Positions 49,299 to 58,842 of a stretch of 64,000 nucleotides of DNA are shown in pieces. The position numbers and the translations under genes were made by a program. Position 1 is the stretch's first letter. Every line of letters begins with the position of its first letter. The notes beneath the pieces were generated by a model, which had not been told where the DNA came from, made no database searches, and worked only from the letters and a program-made list of their open reading frames with translations. Origin of the DNA: RGIG4097 sp937885645 (GTDB lineage: Bacteria > Bacillota > Clostridia > Christensenellales > CAG-917); the NCBI GenBank assembly GCA_937885645.1, contig CALABJ010000003.1, forward strand, positions 32,098 through 96,097, given 5' to 3'.

Positions 49299-49350
49299 AA
49301 GTTTATATTGTTTTATGATATTGTCCTGCAACTGCTTTTCTAGGTTGGTC

Positions 49351-49371
49351 TCGCAATTGCATTGCTCTTCC
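49351..49371 (-). pseudogene. Degenerate tRNA-like fragment
   Basis: GCATTGCTCTTCC here matches GCATTGCTCTACC of the D-arm/anticodon region of the intact tRNA with one change; the surrounding bases do not form a cloverleaf. Probably a decayed duplicate. Confidence 0.45.
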
Positions 49372-49440
49372 GGTCGTGGGCAAGCACTCCCCGCTTTGGC
49401 TACAAACAATTCACAGGATTGTTTGCTTAACGCGTCGCGC

Positions 49441-49458
49441 CAACTGAGCCACACCCCC
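49441..49458 (-). pseudogene. 5'-end fragment of tRNA-Ala (first)
   Basis: CAACTGAGCCACACCCCC is identical to the complement of the first 18 bases of tRNA-Ala. It is followed by unrelated sequence. Confidence 0.8.
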
Positions 49459-49473
49459 ACGACATATTTCCGT

Positions 49474-49496
49474 CAACTGAGCCACACCCCCAAGTT
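49474..49496 (-). pseudogene. 5'-end fragment of tRNA-Ala (second) with upstream flank
   Basis: Same 18 bases as the fragment at 49441, plus AAGTT, which is also the 5' flank of the intact tRNA. It therefore probably marks the original upstream edge of the tRNA unit. The rest of the gap from 49299 to 49622 holds no other gene. Confidence 0.8.
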
Positions 49497-49576
49497 GTGT
49501 CCTCCTGACTTAATTATATTAACCTAAAAACACCTCAAATTCAAGTGTTTTCAATATCTTTCAAAAATTATCGCCA

Positions 49577-49605
49577 TTGACTGGGGTTGTGGGTGATGGT
49601 ATAAT
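49577..49605 (+). promoter_or_regulatory. Promoter of the lipoprotein hydrolase gene
   Basis: TTGACT, 17 bases, TATAAT, then a short leader with CAGGAG before the ATG at 49623. Confidence 0.85.
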
Positions 49606-49622
49606 GGAAACAGGAGAAAATT

Positions 49623-50375
49623 ATGAAAAAGATACTCGTTTTGATTTTGGCAGTTTTTCTTGTGACCTCTATGGCGGTTTTTGTGGGATGCACTCCTCCT
49701 GAGCCTCCTGAGGTTATTCCCCCTGTGGACTACTCCGCGGACAACAACTACGCCTACCAAATTGTCAGTGATGATGATTACGTCACTTACGTGCCTGACG
49801 CCAACGCCACCCACGGATTTTTGTTTTATCTCGGCACTATGGTAGCACCCGAATACTATGACTATCTTGCCAGCGCTCTTGCAAAGCAAGGTTATCTTGT
49901 GGTCATCTCTACCAACGCCATGCCCTACACTTTGTACGACAAGGAAGAGCCCACTTTTGCAGACTACTCCAACATAACCTTCTTTGTGGGCGGACACAGT
50001 CAAGGTGGCGCTGCGGCAGTGAAACGCACCAACGAAAATCGTGACAAAGTTGCAGGTGTTGTGCTTCTTGCCCCTCTTGCATATCCTCATGACAGCATTG
50101 CAAGCGCAGGCATACCCGTGCTCCTTCTTGAAGCCACAAAGGACGGCGTCCTCACAGCCGATATGAAATCAAACGCAAAGCGCAGTATCCCCTACAACTC
50201 AGAGCAACACATGATTGAGGGTTGCCATATGTCTTTCAGCACCTTTGACGATGACGGCACTCTCACCTTATTCCACGACGGCCCTGCCACACAAGAGGAA
50301 AAAGATGCCCAACGTGAAGCCACCGTTGCTTACGTCCTTGCCTTCTTGAAAAATGTGGTGACTTCCGCAGAATAA
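49623..50375 (+). CDS. Alpha/beta-hydrolase lipoprotein
   Basis: A 250-residue lipoprotein with lipobox FVGC (about residue 23). The mature part is an alpha/beta-hydrolase: nucleophile serine in GGHSQGGAAAV (about 124-134), acid probably in EATKDGV, and histidine in IEGCHMSF. HGFLFYLGTMVAPEYYDYLASALAKQGY is typical of the dienelactone hydrolase/alpha-beta hydrolase_5 group. Acts outside the cell on an unknown ester or amide. Single-gene unit with its own promoter and terminator. Confidence 0.87.
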   Translation: MKKILVLILAVFLVTSMAVFVGCTPPEPPEVIPPVDYSADNNYAYQIVSDDDYVTYVPDANATHGFLFYLGTMVAPEYYDYLASALAKQGYLVVISTNAMPYTLYDKEEPTFADYSNITFFVGGHSQGGAAAVKRTNENRDKVAGVVLLAPLAYPHDSIASAGIPVLLLEATKDGVLTADMKSNAKRSIPYNSEQHMIEGCHMSFSTFDDDGTLTLFHDGPATQEEKDAQREATVAYVLAFLKNVVTSAE

Positions 50376-50400
50376 TCCAAAAACAGCACTTTACAAACAC

Positions 50401-50431
50401 AAAAACCGCACTTTATGTGCGGTTTTTTGTT
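50401..50431 (+). terminator. Terminator of the lipoprotein hydrolase gene
   Basis: Stem AAAACCGCAC/GTGCGGTTTT, loop TTTAT, T6. Confidence 0.9.
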
Positions 50432-50512
50432 TTTCTGCTTATTGCTTTTCTCTTTTGTAAAGTTGATTTATAAGTTGGATTTCCTGCCTAATTTATGGTC
50501 TTGTTTCATCCG

Positions 50513-51574
50513 CTAATTTTCGCCACGGATAACGTTGTATGCTGTTTCGGGGTTGTCAGTGATGATGACGTCTGCGCCGTTTTCTACAAGGCGAGCGATG
50601 TCCTCTCTGTCGTTGATTGTCCAAAATTGCACTGCAAGTCCTGAAGCGTGAGCGTAGTCGATGCAGGTCTTTGAGCCAAGATCAAAGAAACCTTTGAAGC
50701 CTTGAGGGATTTGCAAAACGTCAAAGGCAAAATCCTTTCCGTCTATGCCGTAAAGGAATGAAAGATAGAATCCAAGCACTTCAACAATGCTTGCACTTCT
50801 TGTGACGTCGGGGTATTTCTCGTCGATATACTTTGTCACGTTGCCTTCAAACGTGCCTACGATTGTGCGGTCAAGGATGTCGTATTCCACCATGGTGTCA
50901 TACAGTTTGTCCATTGCCCTTTCACCCAGTTCGCCACCGTCTTTGATTTCAATGATATAGTCCAAATCCTTGCCTTTGAGGTAGGTGAGAATTTCGTCTA
51001 GAGTGAGGATTTTCACGTCTTCGGGGATATCATCTCCACGAAGTCCACGGTAAGGATAACTGCCGTCAAGAGCCTCATAGTTTTCACCAAAATTAAGCTC
51101 TTTCAACTCTGCCAAGGTCTTGTCCTTGACGTAAACTGACTTGTCGCTAAAGTGCTCTGTTGCGTTTGAGGTGCGGTTGACGGTGTCGTCGTGCATGAGG
51201 ACAAGCTCTCCGTCCTTTGTCATGTGGAGGTCAAACTCCAGTATGTCCACCTCATATTCAGTGGCTTCAACACAAAGTTTGAATGCGCTCATAGTTTCCT
51301 CAGGAGCAAGGTCACCCCCTGCACGGTGTGCAGAGATTTTTGCGCCGTTTTGGAAGCAAATATGAGGATTTGTGCTGTCCACTGTCCAACCCTCCTCTAC
51401 ACGAGGCAGGAAGCCTGTGAGGGGCATAAAAACGAATTGAAACAGCACCGCAACAAGCAAAACTTTCAGTGCGGTTTTGATGATGAAGTCCCTCTTTTCC
51501 ACTTGCTTCAAATATTGAGCAAATTGGCTGACGGACATATTGCCAAGTTTATCTTTCTTTGAAAAAAGTTTCAT
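50513..51574 (-). CDS. Membrane-anchored glycerophosphodiester phosphodiesterase
   Basis: About 353 residues: a short cytoplasmic part, one membrane helix (about 33-53), and an extracytoplasmic GDPD domain. Catalytic histidines and metal ligands are in ISAHRAGGDLAPEET, LEFDLHMTKDGELVLMHDDTVNRTS and YIIEIKD; the C-terminal VQFWTINDREDIARLVENGADVIITDNPE is typical. Hydrolyses glycerophosphodiesters, perhaps from teichoic acid or lipids. The frame extends to a TTG at 51589 inside a hairpin, so the ATG at 51574 is more likely, though it lacks a clear ribosome site. Confidence 0.88.
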   Translation of the reverse strand: MKLFSKKDKLGNMSVSQFAQYLKQVEKRDFIIKTALKVLLVAVLFQFVFMPLTGFLPRVEEGWTVDSTNPHICFQNGAKISAHRAGGDLAPEETMSAFKLCVEATEYEVDILEFDLHMTKDGELVLMHDDTVNRTSNATEHFSDKSVYVKDKTLAELKELNFGENYEALDGSYPYRGLRGDDIPEDVKILTLDEILTYLKGKDLDYIIEIKDGGELGERAMDKLYDTMVEYDILDRTIVGTFEGNVTKYIDEKYPDVTRSASIVEVLGFYLSFLYGIDGKDFAFDVLQIPQGFKGFFDLGSKTCIDYAHASGLAVQFWTINDREDIARLVENGADVIITDNPETAYNVIRGEN

Positions 51575-51580
51575 AACGTA

Positions 51581-51610
51581 TAAAGGCAACGGGGGTTGCC
51601 CGTTGCCCTT
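51581..51610 (-). terminator. Hairpin between DUF218 and GDPD genes
   Basis: Perfect 9-bp stem GGCAACGGG/CCCGTTGCC with a 5-base loop, followed in the minus direction by TTTATA. Weak T tract, so partial terminator or RNA processing site. Confidence 0.55.
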
Positions 51611-51621
51611 TCAAATTTGAT

Positions 51622-52023
51622 TTAGGCTTTGATTGTGCCTGCGATTGTCACCTTCGCGTACTTTTTGAAAAGTTTTGAAGGGTTGAGATACCATCTGTCA
51701 ATGTGATAAGCGCTTGAAAGAAGGGTGACTTCATTGACGCCGATTTCTGCCAAGATTTGTGCGGTGTATTTTGCGTTTTCCTTTGTGGTAAGTGAGCGGT
51801 TTTCAACCAAGATTTTGTCGGGGTTGACACCGTGCTCAACAAGCCACTCACACATTTTGTCCCCTTCTGCAACTCCTGCTTTAGGGTTGGCAATGCCACC
51901 TGTGACTATGACTTTGTCATAGTCCTTTTCCACCTCAAGGGTTTTGTTGAGGCGGTCAAGCATTGCGTTTGACAGTGTGCCGTCATCGTTCATTCTGTTG
52001 CCAAGTGTGACCAAAACTTTCAT
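51622..52023 (-). CDS. DUF218/YdcF-like protein
   Basis: A 133-residue protein with the DUF218 pattern VIVTGGIANPKAGVAEGDKMCEWLVEHGV...ILVENRSLTTKENA and LLSSAYHIDRW. Related proteins (SanA, ElyC, YdcF) affect envelope metabolism, but this copy has no membrane helix and is only the core domain. GAGGT before the ATG at 52023 overlaps the stop of the giant LRR gene (52031), so it is translationally coupled to it. A longer frame from 52074 lies inside the LRR gene and is not the real start. Confidence 0.82.
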   Translation of the reverse strand: MKVLVTLGNRMNDDGTLSNAMLDRLNKTLEVEKDYDKVIVTGGIANPKAGVAEGDKMCEWLVEHGVNPDKILVENRSLTTKENAKYTAQILAEIGVNEVTLLSSAYHIDRWYLNPSKLFKKYAKVTIAGTIKA

Positions 52024-52030
52024 ATTTACC

Positions 52031-55000
52031 TCACAGATTTGTGCCGTCAAAGGCGGTGTCTGCCACGGTTGCACCTGCGGGCACTGATATGGTTGTCAGT
52101 GCGGTGCAGTTGTGGAAGGCGTATGCGCCGATGTAGGTGACGCTTGCAGTGCCTTCAACCTTTGTGAGAGCGGTGCACCAGTCAAATGCCAAGTCGCCGA
52201 TTTCTGTGACGGTGGTGGGCAGTTTGACTTCTTCAAGGGCGGTACATCCACTGAAGGTTGATGCTTCAATTGCTGTTATCTTGGTTGCGCTGAGGTCCAT
52301 ATTGACCACTGCGGTGCATCCGTAGAATGCGTAGTTGCCAAGGTGGTTGAGGTCTGTTGCAAGACTGAAGTCAAGGTCGCCAAGGCTTGTGCAACCGTAG
52401 AATGCCTTGTTGCCGATGGTTTCCACATTGGGGAATGCATTGCTAGGTGCATAGATTGCATCTTCTCTCACGTCGTAGACGTGTTGTGTCACCTTGTCGT
52501 AGTTGCCTGTGCCGAAGAGATATTCAAGTTCACCTTCGTAGTAGCGCAGTGAGTTGGGGAGATAGATTGTTCTCATACCCTCTTCATATGCTCTTGCAAA
52601 GGCTTGCTCTGCTATGCCGATGATGTTGTAGTCATATTCGTATGCGTATGAACTGCCTTCGGCAGGTTGTGAGCCAACCATTGATTCGGGGATGACGATG
52701 ACGCCGTCGGTGACGGTGAATTTTGCTCTGTAATTGATGACCACGTCGCCAGTCATATATGCGTAGGTGATGACGGGGTTGTCATAGTTGCTGAACACAA
52801 AGTTTGATGCCTTGTCGCCGTTGCCTTCGGTGTAGAAGGTGACGTCCTTGCCTGCAAGATTTGCTTCTGCATATCCACGGAAGTATTCAGTGTCAGGGAG
52901 GACGATTGCGCCAGTGTAGCCGTCAAGTGCGCCAACGCCAAGTTTTACGTCAAGGACGTAAGTTGCGTCAAGGTCAACGCCGTCTGCTCCTGCGCCCACA
53001 AGGACTTTGTTGTAAGTGACTGTTGCAGGGATTTCAATTTCGCCCTTGACACCCTCTGCAACGCCGGTGATTGTCACTTCACCAAGATATTTTGCTTGTT
53101 GCTCTGTGAAGGTGACAAGACCTGTGCTAAGACCGCAGTCAATTGCTTCGGTCACGGTGAATGAGCGAATTTGTTTCAGATCTGTGCAACCCATAAATGC
53201 TTCGTTGCCGATTGCCTTGATGGTTGCGGGGATATAGACGTATTCAAGGTTTGTTCTGTCCTTAAATGCGCCGTCGCCGATTGCCACAACAGTGTATTCG
53301 TTTGCGCTGTCAGGGTTGTAGACACCGTTGTCAGTGAGGCGGACTCTTGCAGGGATTGCGATGGTTGAGTCATAGCCTGACTTGACACTGGTGATTGTTG
53401 CTGTGTCGCCGTCAATTGTGTAATTGAACATCGAGCCGTCAGTGTTCAAGGTGACTGAGTAAAGCACTGTGCAATAGACGTAGTCGCCAGGTGCGCCGTA
53501 GCGGAGACCAACTGTGTGATAGCCAAGGTTGGTTGTGTCAAGAGACACTTCCTCTGCGGTTGCGTTTTCATTGATTGCATCCACAACTGCAATGAAGGTT
53601 GCCTTTCCGTCAATATTGACATACTTGAATGTGCCGTCACTCATTGTCACTTTGAGGAGGACATCTCTTGCCACAGAGTTGATTTCTGCGGTCAGTGCGT
53701 TGATGGAGATTGCCATCTCTGAGCATTGCTCAATGCTGACACTTTGAGGTTTCTTGACAGAGTACTCTGCGTTGACTCTATACACTGCAAGTCCATGATA
53801 GTCAACGTCGATTTGGAGAGTCTTGTTGACGCCGTACACAGGGGTGTAGCCGGTGACGGTCACCATATCGTCGGTGAGGAGGATTTCGCCTTGGCTTCCC
53901 GTTGCGTTGTTGTAGTTGAACTTGATCTTGATGACGTATCCTTCTTCGTTGAAGTTGGATTGTGTGGTATAGAAAGTGGGCAGACCTTCCACTTCAGTGC
54001 CGTCGTCCGCCACGTACCAGACTGCCATTGTGCTTGCTTTGATTGCAGGATAGACGCTGTACGTATAGCCCTCTGCTTGTACGCCGTCCACCTTGAAGGA
54101 CATTGTCTTGCCTTCGCCAACGGTGCCGTCAAGAGCCACTTCTCTGCCTCCTGCAATTGAGATGACGTCTGTGACAGCAAGGTCTTCCTTGCTTTCAACG
54201 CCGTCACTTCTCACCACGATTTTGCCGTCAACGATGTGAGTCTTGCCTGCGTTAAGAAGTCCGAGGCTATCCCAAACTGACACAAAGTCAACTGCTGTGC
54301 CGTCAAAGAGATATTCGGTGGGCAAGCCGATTGCGCTGTTGATGCGAGCACTCTTTGTTTCAAGCACTGCAAACATTTCGCTTGCACCCTTGTAGAGTTC
54401 CTTCCATGCTTTGATTGCTGCGGAGTCGCTGTCGCTGACTGCTGTGCCAAGGGTGTTGATGGGTGCTTGATAGAGATAAATCTTGAAGCTGTCATTGATG
54501 ACTTCGCCGTTTTCGTTGGAGAATGCGCCGTCATTGAAATTGACAAATACGTTGTCAGTTGCATTGATGAAGCTGAGAGCCTTCAAGTTGCTTGCGCCGT
54601 TGAATGCGTCTCTTTCAATCAGTTCAAGATGTGAATCTGCTGTGATTGTAAGGTTGGTGACGTATGCGTTGTCAAATGCGCCTGTTGCGATGACTCTGAC
54701 AAGGTCAGGCAGTTCAACAACTGCATCTCTACCGCGTTTTGCAATGAGGATGCCGTTGATGACAACAAAGCCGTCTTGGACAAATGTGTTTGCGTCACCA
54801 GTTTCTGCGGTTGTATGGTTTTCACTGATCCACTTGGTGTTGGCAAATGCGTCTGTGCCGATAGACTTGATTTGGCTTGCATCACCAAAGGTGATGTTTT
54901 CAATGAGGTGTCCTGTTGAGAATGCGTTGGGTGCGATAACCTTGACTCCTGCGGGGATTTCTGCGCTCTTGCCTGTGCCTACGTAGCGATAATAGATGCT

Positions 55001-57280
55001 GCCAATGCGGAGGAAAGAGCTTTCGTCTGTGAGGGTTGCAGGGTCGTCAACGGGACGTGTTGACACGTATGCAGTTTGATCAAATGCGTCTGATGCAACA
55101 TATTCAAGACCGCCGCCACCAAGGACTGATGTGAGGGCTGTATTCTTGTAGAATGCCTTGTCATAGATGAACTTGATGCCATCGCCAATGGTGACAGTTT
55201 CAAGTGCGGTCAGCTCACTGAATGCACCGGGAGCGATTGTATCCACATTCGCAAGAAGCACGTTTGTAGTGTCAACGTTGATTGAGGTTGCACTTGTGTC
55301 ACCCACGTACTTGACAAGCACACTGCCGATGACTGCAAAGTCATAACCGGTTGCTGTCTTGTAGCTGTTGATGAATTCTGTTCCGCGGAATGCGTTTTCA
55401 CCGATATAAGTCACGTTGAGGCCTGTGTCGGGGATGATGACTTCGCGGAGGTTAGGACAATATGCAAAGGCGTTTCTGCCAATGCGTGTCAGTGATTTTG
55501 CCCCGCTCATATCAACGGTGATGAGGGTCTTGATGTTCATGATTGCGCCCTCACCGATTTCGGTGACAGTGTATTTCTTGCCGTCAATATAGACGCTGTC
55601 GGGGATGACAAGTTCACTGACTGAGTTGTCGATGATGAGGTCAATACGGAGTGTGCCGTCTGACTTCACTGTGTAATTGAACAATTTCTTTGCAAAGTAT
55701 TCGTTCAGTTCTTGTTCGCCAAGACCTTCTCTCAATGACCACTTAGGATAGAGGACAAGGTCTTCAGTGACTGCCCCTGCGGTGTAGAGTTCATCATCGT
55801 TGTATGATGACTCGGTATACCAGCCGTCAACCGCATAGCAACCTTCACTCTTTGTGATTTGTGTTGCAAGAATTGCAGGATCTGCGGAGATTGAAATGAG
55901 TCTTTCTTCATCACTACGCACCTTGCAAGTTGCAAAGTAGTCTGCAAGATTTGCGCCGTAGGGGATTCCAGTAAAGGTGACGATATAGGGCTTGAATGCC
56001 AACAAGTCTCTTGTGGAATCGGGGTCGTATTCAGGGTCTTCAGGACCATAGCCGAGAGCATAGTTCACGTCAATGCCTGCTTTTTTGAGGCTTGCGATTG
56101 CTGTGTCGGTGTAGCCCTTGTTTGCATTGAATTCACCGCCCATAAGGACATACTTCACTGAGTAGGTGCGGATTGTCCACATTGCGTAGAGGGTGAATGC
56201 TTCGTCTCCTGCGCGTCTGTTGAAATTCCAAACAGTGCCGTCTGCGGTGCGCCAACCTGCAAAGGTGTAGCCTGCAAGGGTTGCCACGTTGCTGACAGAA
56301 GGACGAGGGATAAATCCTTCACCCTTTTCAACGTCCACTGACCAAGTGCCGTTTGCTTCGTTGAAGTTGGTGAGGAGGTTTTTGTCCACGGGTGCCCAAG
56401 TTGTCACGCCGTCGGGGAGATTGATGTCAAAGGTGATGGGCATGACGTTTTCTGTCCAGCCCACTGAGATTGTTGCGTCGTCTTTGATGGTGATTGTGTC
56501 GGTTGATGAGGCATTATAAGTTTTTCCGCCCACAGTCACACTGTCGATTGCATAACCTGCTTTGTAAACAGGGAAATCGGTGATAAACTCATTCCAAGTC
56601 CAAGTTTGGTCCTTTTCAACCTTTATGGTTGAAGTGCCACCCTTATCACTTGAATAGTTGCCGAAGAGTGAATATCCGCCGTCAAGGTTGAAGGTGAGAG
56701 TGACAAATTCAAGGAGAGCCGCCTTTGTCTTCATATGCATTGCAAAGGAGCCTTCAACGGTCTTTGTCTTCACGTTGCCTTCTGCATCGGTGTACTCCAC
56801 ATCGTATTCAACGAAGATGAAGAAGTGTCCGCTGATTTCGCCGTTTTTGCCGAAGTTTTCAAGTCTGTCGCGACTTTCCTTTGTCAGCAAATCCATTGAG
56901 AGCGGAGTGCCTTCCCCTGCAAGATATTGCTTCTTGCCGCCTACGATGCACTCATAGGTCACGTGATATTCGATGTCTGCAATGTCGAAGTCCTCAACGT
57001 AGATGTGCTTGAACACTGAGGGTGCTTGCTTCAAATAGGAGAAAGTCAAATACACCGGTGTTCCGCTGGTGGGGTCAACAGGAGCGACGTCAACGTTTCC
57101 GCCGTTTCCGCCGTTGTCACCGCTATCGCCATTGCCACTATTAGAGCCGTTGCCACCCACGTGTGTAGGAGGGGGGACGTCTTCAATGGGCTCGGCTTCA
57201 ACTTCGCCACAGGCCACGAAAACACAGGTGAACAAAGTCACCAAAAGCAAAATAAGTAAAGTCTTGACTGTTTTTCTCAT
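52031..57280 (-). CDS. Giant BspA-type leucine-rich-repeat lipoprotein
   Basis: About 1749 residues. Lipobox FVAC at about residue 24, then a Gly/Asn/Ser/Asp-rich spacer (about 40-70), beta domains with two Listeria-Bacteroides (InlB-B) type repeats ending AGWRTADGTVWNF..LYAMW and VDGWYTES..LYPKWS, LRR_5 blocks (about 560-960), several immunoglobulin-like beta domains (about 980-1370) and a second LRR_5 block at the C-terminus ending FDGTNL. No LPxTG anchor; held by lipid. Start chosen at GGAGGCG before the ATG at 57280; the frame extends to 57394. Likely an adhesin or substrate-binding surface protein. Confidence 0.92.
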   Translation of the reverse strand: MRKTVKTLLILLLVTLFTCVFVACGEVEAEPIEDVPPPTHVGGNGSNSGNGDSGDNGGNGGNVDVAPVDPTSGTPVYLTFSYLKQAPSVFKHIYVEDFDIADIEYHVTYECIVGGKKQYLAGEGTPLSMDLLTKESRDRLENFGKNGEISGHFFIFVEYDVEYTDAEGNVKTKTVEGSFAMHMKTKAALLEFVTLTFNLDGGYSLFGNYSSDKGGTSTIKVEKDQTWTWNEFITDFPVYKAGYAIDSVTVGGKTYNASSTDTITIKDDATISVGWTENVMPITFDINLPDGVTTWAPVDKNLLTNFNEANGTWSVDVEKGEGFIPRPSVSNVATLAGYTFAGWRTADGTVWNFNRRAGDEAFTLYAMWTIRTYSVKYVLMGGEFNANKGYTDTAIASLKKAGIDVNYALGYGPEDPEYDPDSTRDLLAFKPYIVTFTGIPYGANLADYFATCKVRSDEERLISISADPAILATQITKSEGCYAVDGWYTESSYNDDELYTAGAVTEDLVLYPKWSLREGLGEQELNEYFAKKLFNYTVKSDGTLRIDLIIDNSVSELVIPDSVYIDGKKYTVTEIGEGAIMNIKTLITVDMSGAKSLTRIGRNAFAYCPNLREVIIPDTGLNVTYIGENAFRGTEFINSYKTATGYDFAVIGSVLVKYVGDTSATSINVDTTNVLLANVDTIAPGAFSELTALETVTIGDGIKFIYDKAFYKNTALTSVLGGGGLEYVASDAFDQTAYVSTRPVDDPATLTDESSFLRIGSIYYRYVGTGKSAEIPAGVKVIAPNAFSTGHLIENITFGDASQIKSIGTDAFANTKWISENHTTAETGDANTFVQDGFVVINGILIAKRGRDAVVELPDLVRVIATGAFDNAYVTNLTITADSHLELIERDAFNGASNLKALSFINATDNVFVNFNDGAFSNENGEVINDSFKIYLYQAPINTLGTAVSDSDSAAIKAWKELYKGASEMFAVLETKSARINSAIGLPTEYLFDGTAVDFVSVWDSLGLLNAGKTHIVDGKIVVRSDGVESKEDLAVTDVISIAGGREVALDGTVGEGKTMSFKVDGVQAEGYTYSVYPAIKASTMAVWYVADDGTEVEGLPTFYTTQSNFNEEGYVIKIKFNYNNATGSQGEILLTDDMVTVTGYTPVYGVNKTLQIDVDYHGLAVYRVNAEYSVKKPQSVSIEQCSEMAISINALTAEINSVARDVLLKVTMSDGTFKYVNIDGKATFIAVVDAINENATAEEVSLDTTNLGYHTVGLRYGAPGDYVYCTVLYSVTLNTDGSMFNYTIDGDTATITSVKSGYDSTIAIPARVRLTDNGVYNPDSANEYTVVAIGDGAFKDRTNLEYVYIPATIKAIGNEAFMGCTDLKQIRSFTVTEAIDCGLSTGLVTFTEQQAKYLGEVTITGVAEGVKGEIEIPATVTYNKVLVGAGADGVDLDATYVLDVKLGVGALDGYTGAIVLPDTEYFRGYAEANLAGKDVTFYTEGNGDKASNFVFSNYDNPVITYAYMTGDVVINYRAKFTVTDGVIVIPESMVGSQPAEGSSYAYEYDYNIIGIAEQAFARAYEEGMRTIYLPNSLRYYEGELEYLFGTGNYDKVTQHVYDVREDAIYAPSNAFPNVETIGNKAFYGCTSLGDLDFSLATDLNHLGNYAFYGCTAVVNMDLSATKITAIEASTFSGCTALEEVKLPTTVTEIGDLAFDWCTALTKVEGTASVTYIGAYAFHNCTALTTISVPAGATVADTAFDGTNL

Positions 57281-57330
57281 AATCGCCTCCGCGCGTGCAA
57301 ATGCAGGCGCACTTATAACTATACACATAC

Positions 57331-57360
57331 AATATATCACAATACAAGACCCTATGTCAA
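57331..57360 (-). promoter_or_regulatory. Promoter of the giant LRR gene
   Basis: On the minus strand TTGACA, 18 bases, TATATT, about 50 bases before the ATG at 57280. Confidence 0.65.
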
Positions 57361-57464
57361 TAGTGGATTTTTTCAAGGGGTTTCCAACCCTCACAAAACA
57401 AGAATAAAAATCAACGATACTGTGGCAAGACTATGTCAAAAAATGTTGAAAATCCTAAAAAGAC

Positions 57465-57500
57465 AACAAAAAAACCACTCAATTGAGTGGTTCTTTTTTC
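57465..57500 (-). terminator. Terminator of the acyltransferase gene
   Basis: Stem AACCACTC/GAGTGGTT, loop AATT, then TTTTTGTTG in the minus direction. Confidence 0.88.
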
Positions 57501-57516
57501 AATGGTTTCATTTCGT

Positions 57517-58842
57517 TTACAGTTTATCTCCACGAAGTCTTGACAACTCTTCCACCGCAAGGGTGTATTTGCTTGCCGCAAGCTCCTTAGAGAAGATAAA
57601 TCTATAAGTGTGTTTTTCGTCGTAGATGTCCACGGACGTGCCGGGGATGTTTGCCACCGTCACGTAGTTTTTGGTGGGACGAGAGATTTCCAAAAACTCC
57701 TCTTCAACCGCCTCACGAGGGCTGTTTTCATCAAAGATGAGTTCCATATCACCAATCTTATAGACGGTGTCCACTTTCACAGGGCGGTCGGTCATATTTG
57801 ACTTAAAGGACACCACCTCTTTGTCAAGGTGCAAGTCACCGCTTGTGACAAAACGATAGCCGTCTCCAGCCTCGTTTTCAATGAAGAGGTGCACAGGATA
57901 ATCAAGGGCAAAGTTTTCCGCCTTGACCTCCTCTGCCACAACCTCTCTTTCAAGGTCAAACCAAGTGTCAATACGCTCAGGACAAACGCTGTCACCAACA
58001 GGGTGCAAACCACCTTTTTTAGAGTATCTAACCGTGTTTTTGCAGTTTGAACAGGTAAGGGTGTCACCCTTTGAAGTTATAGCAAATTCTGATCCACATT
58101 TAGGGCAACGATAAAGCAATCTTTCAAGGCCTTCAGCATATCTTGTGCCGTGGAATTTCACACCTCTTTCAAGTTGGTCGGCGTGCTCGTTTTGATAGAG
58201 TGCTGATTTGATTTTGTCCATAACTTCGTCAGCAGACAGAGCCTTCACTTCCTCGGCGGTGAAAAGCATATCGCAGTAGGAGTCCACTCTGCCACGGCGC
58301 ATTGTATGTGCCCACTTAGGACGGGTGAGCCCTGCCCCTTTCGTCACCACGGTTGCCACAGGATAGCCAAGCCATTTCACCAACTTTGCAATTGATGAGG
58401 GTATGACACCAGTCTTGCCCTCTGCCGCCACCTTGCCCTCAGGACAAAGTGCCACGGATATGCCTGCATCAAGATAACGTTTTATGTTTTTGATGCAAGA
58501 AAAGTCGGAGTAATATTGCTTTTTCAGTATGCAACGATATCCCTCAATCATCTTTGCAAAGAGGGGCTTTGAATATTTCATATTCTCTGCCACGACAAAG
58601 TTGATCTTCTTGAAGAAGAAGGGGGATGAAAAATAGCAGAAGTCAAGGGCTGACATATGATTGCACAGGACAAGCATAGGCCCGCTCTTTTTTTGCGCTT
58701 GAAACGCCTTAGACTTTTTGTAGTGGGCGTTGCACACCACTTTCATCACAACGCATATAAACAGCAGTATAAACTGATGCCTTGTGGACCACATAGTCTT
58801 TGGGGGTTTAGGATATTTCTTCTTGTCAACTTGCTTTTCCAT
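57517..58842 (-). CDS. PlsC-type acyltransferase fused to a zinc ribbon and C-terminal beta domain
   Basis: A 441-residue protein. Residues about 20-40 form a membrane helix. The 1-acylglycerol-3-phosphate acyltransferase motifs are NHMSALDF (HxxxxD, about 61-68) and CPEGK (about 133-137). After about residue 245 comes a zinc ribbon, YRCPKCGSEF...LTCSNCKN, then a beta-rich region of about 150 residues that I do not recognise. PlsC enzymes acylate lysophosphatidate; the fused part is unusual and may sense or recruit. Transcribed alone. Confidence 0.8.
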   Translation of the reverse strand: MEKQVDKKKYPKPPKTMWSTRHQFILLFICVVMKVVCNAHYKKSKAFQAQKKSGPMLVLCNHMSALDFCYFSSPFFFKKINFVVAENMKYSKPLFAKMIEGYRCILKKQYYSDFSCIKNIKRYLDAGISVALCPEGKVAAEGKTGVIPSSIAKLVKWLGYPVATVVTKGAGLTRPKWAHTMRRGRVDSYCDMLFTAEEVKALSADEVMDKIKSALYQNEHADQLERGVKFHGTRYAEGLERLLYRCPKCGSEFAITSKGDTLTCSNCKNTVRYSKKGGLHPVGDSVCPERIDTWFDLEREVVAEEVKAENFALDYPVHLFIENEAGDGYRFVTSGDLHLDKEVVSFKSNMTDRPVKVDTVYKIGDMELIFDENSPREAVEEEFLEISRPTKNYVTVANIPGTSVDIYDEKHTYRFIFSKELAASKYTLAVEELSRLRGDKL

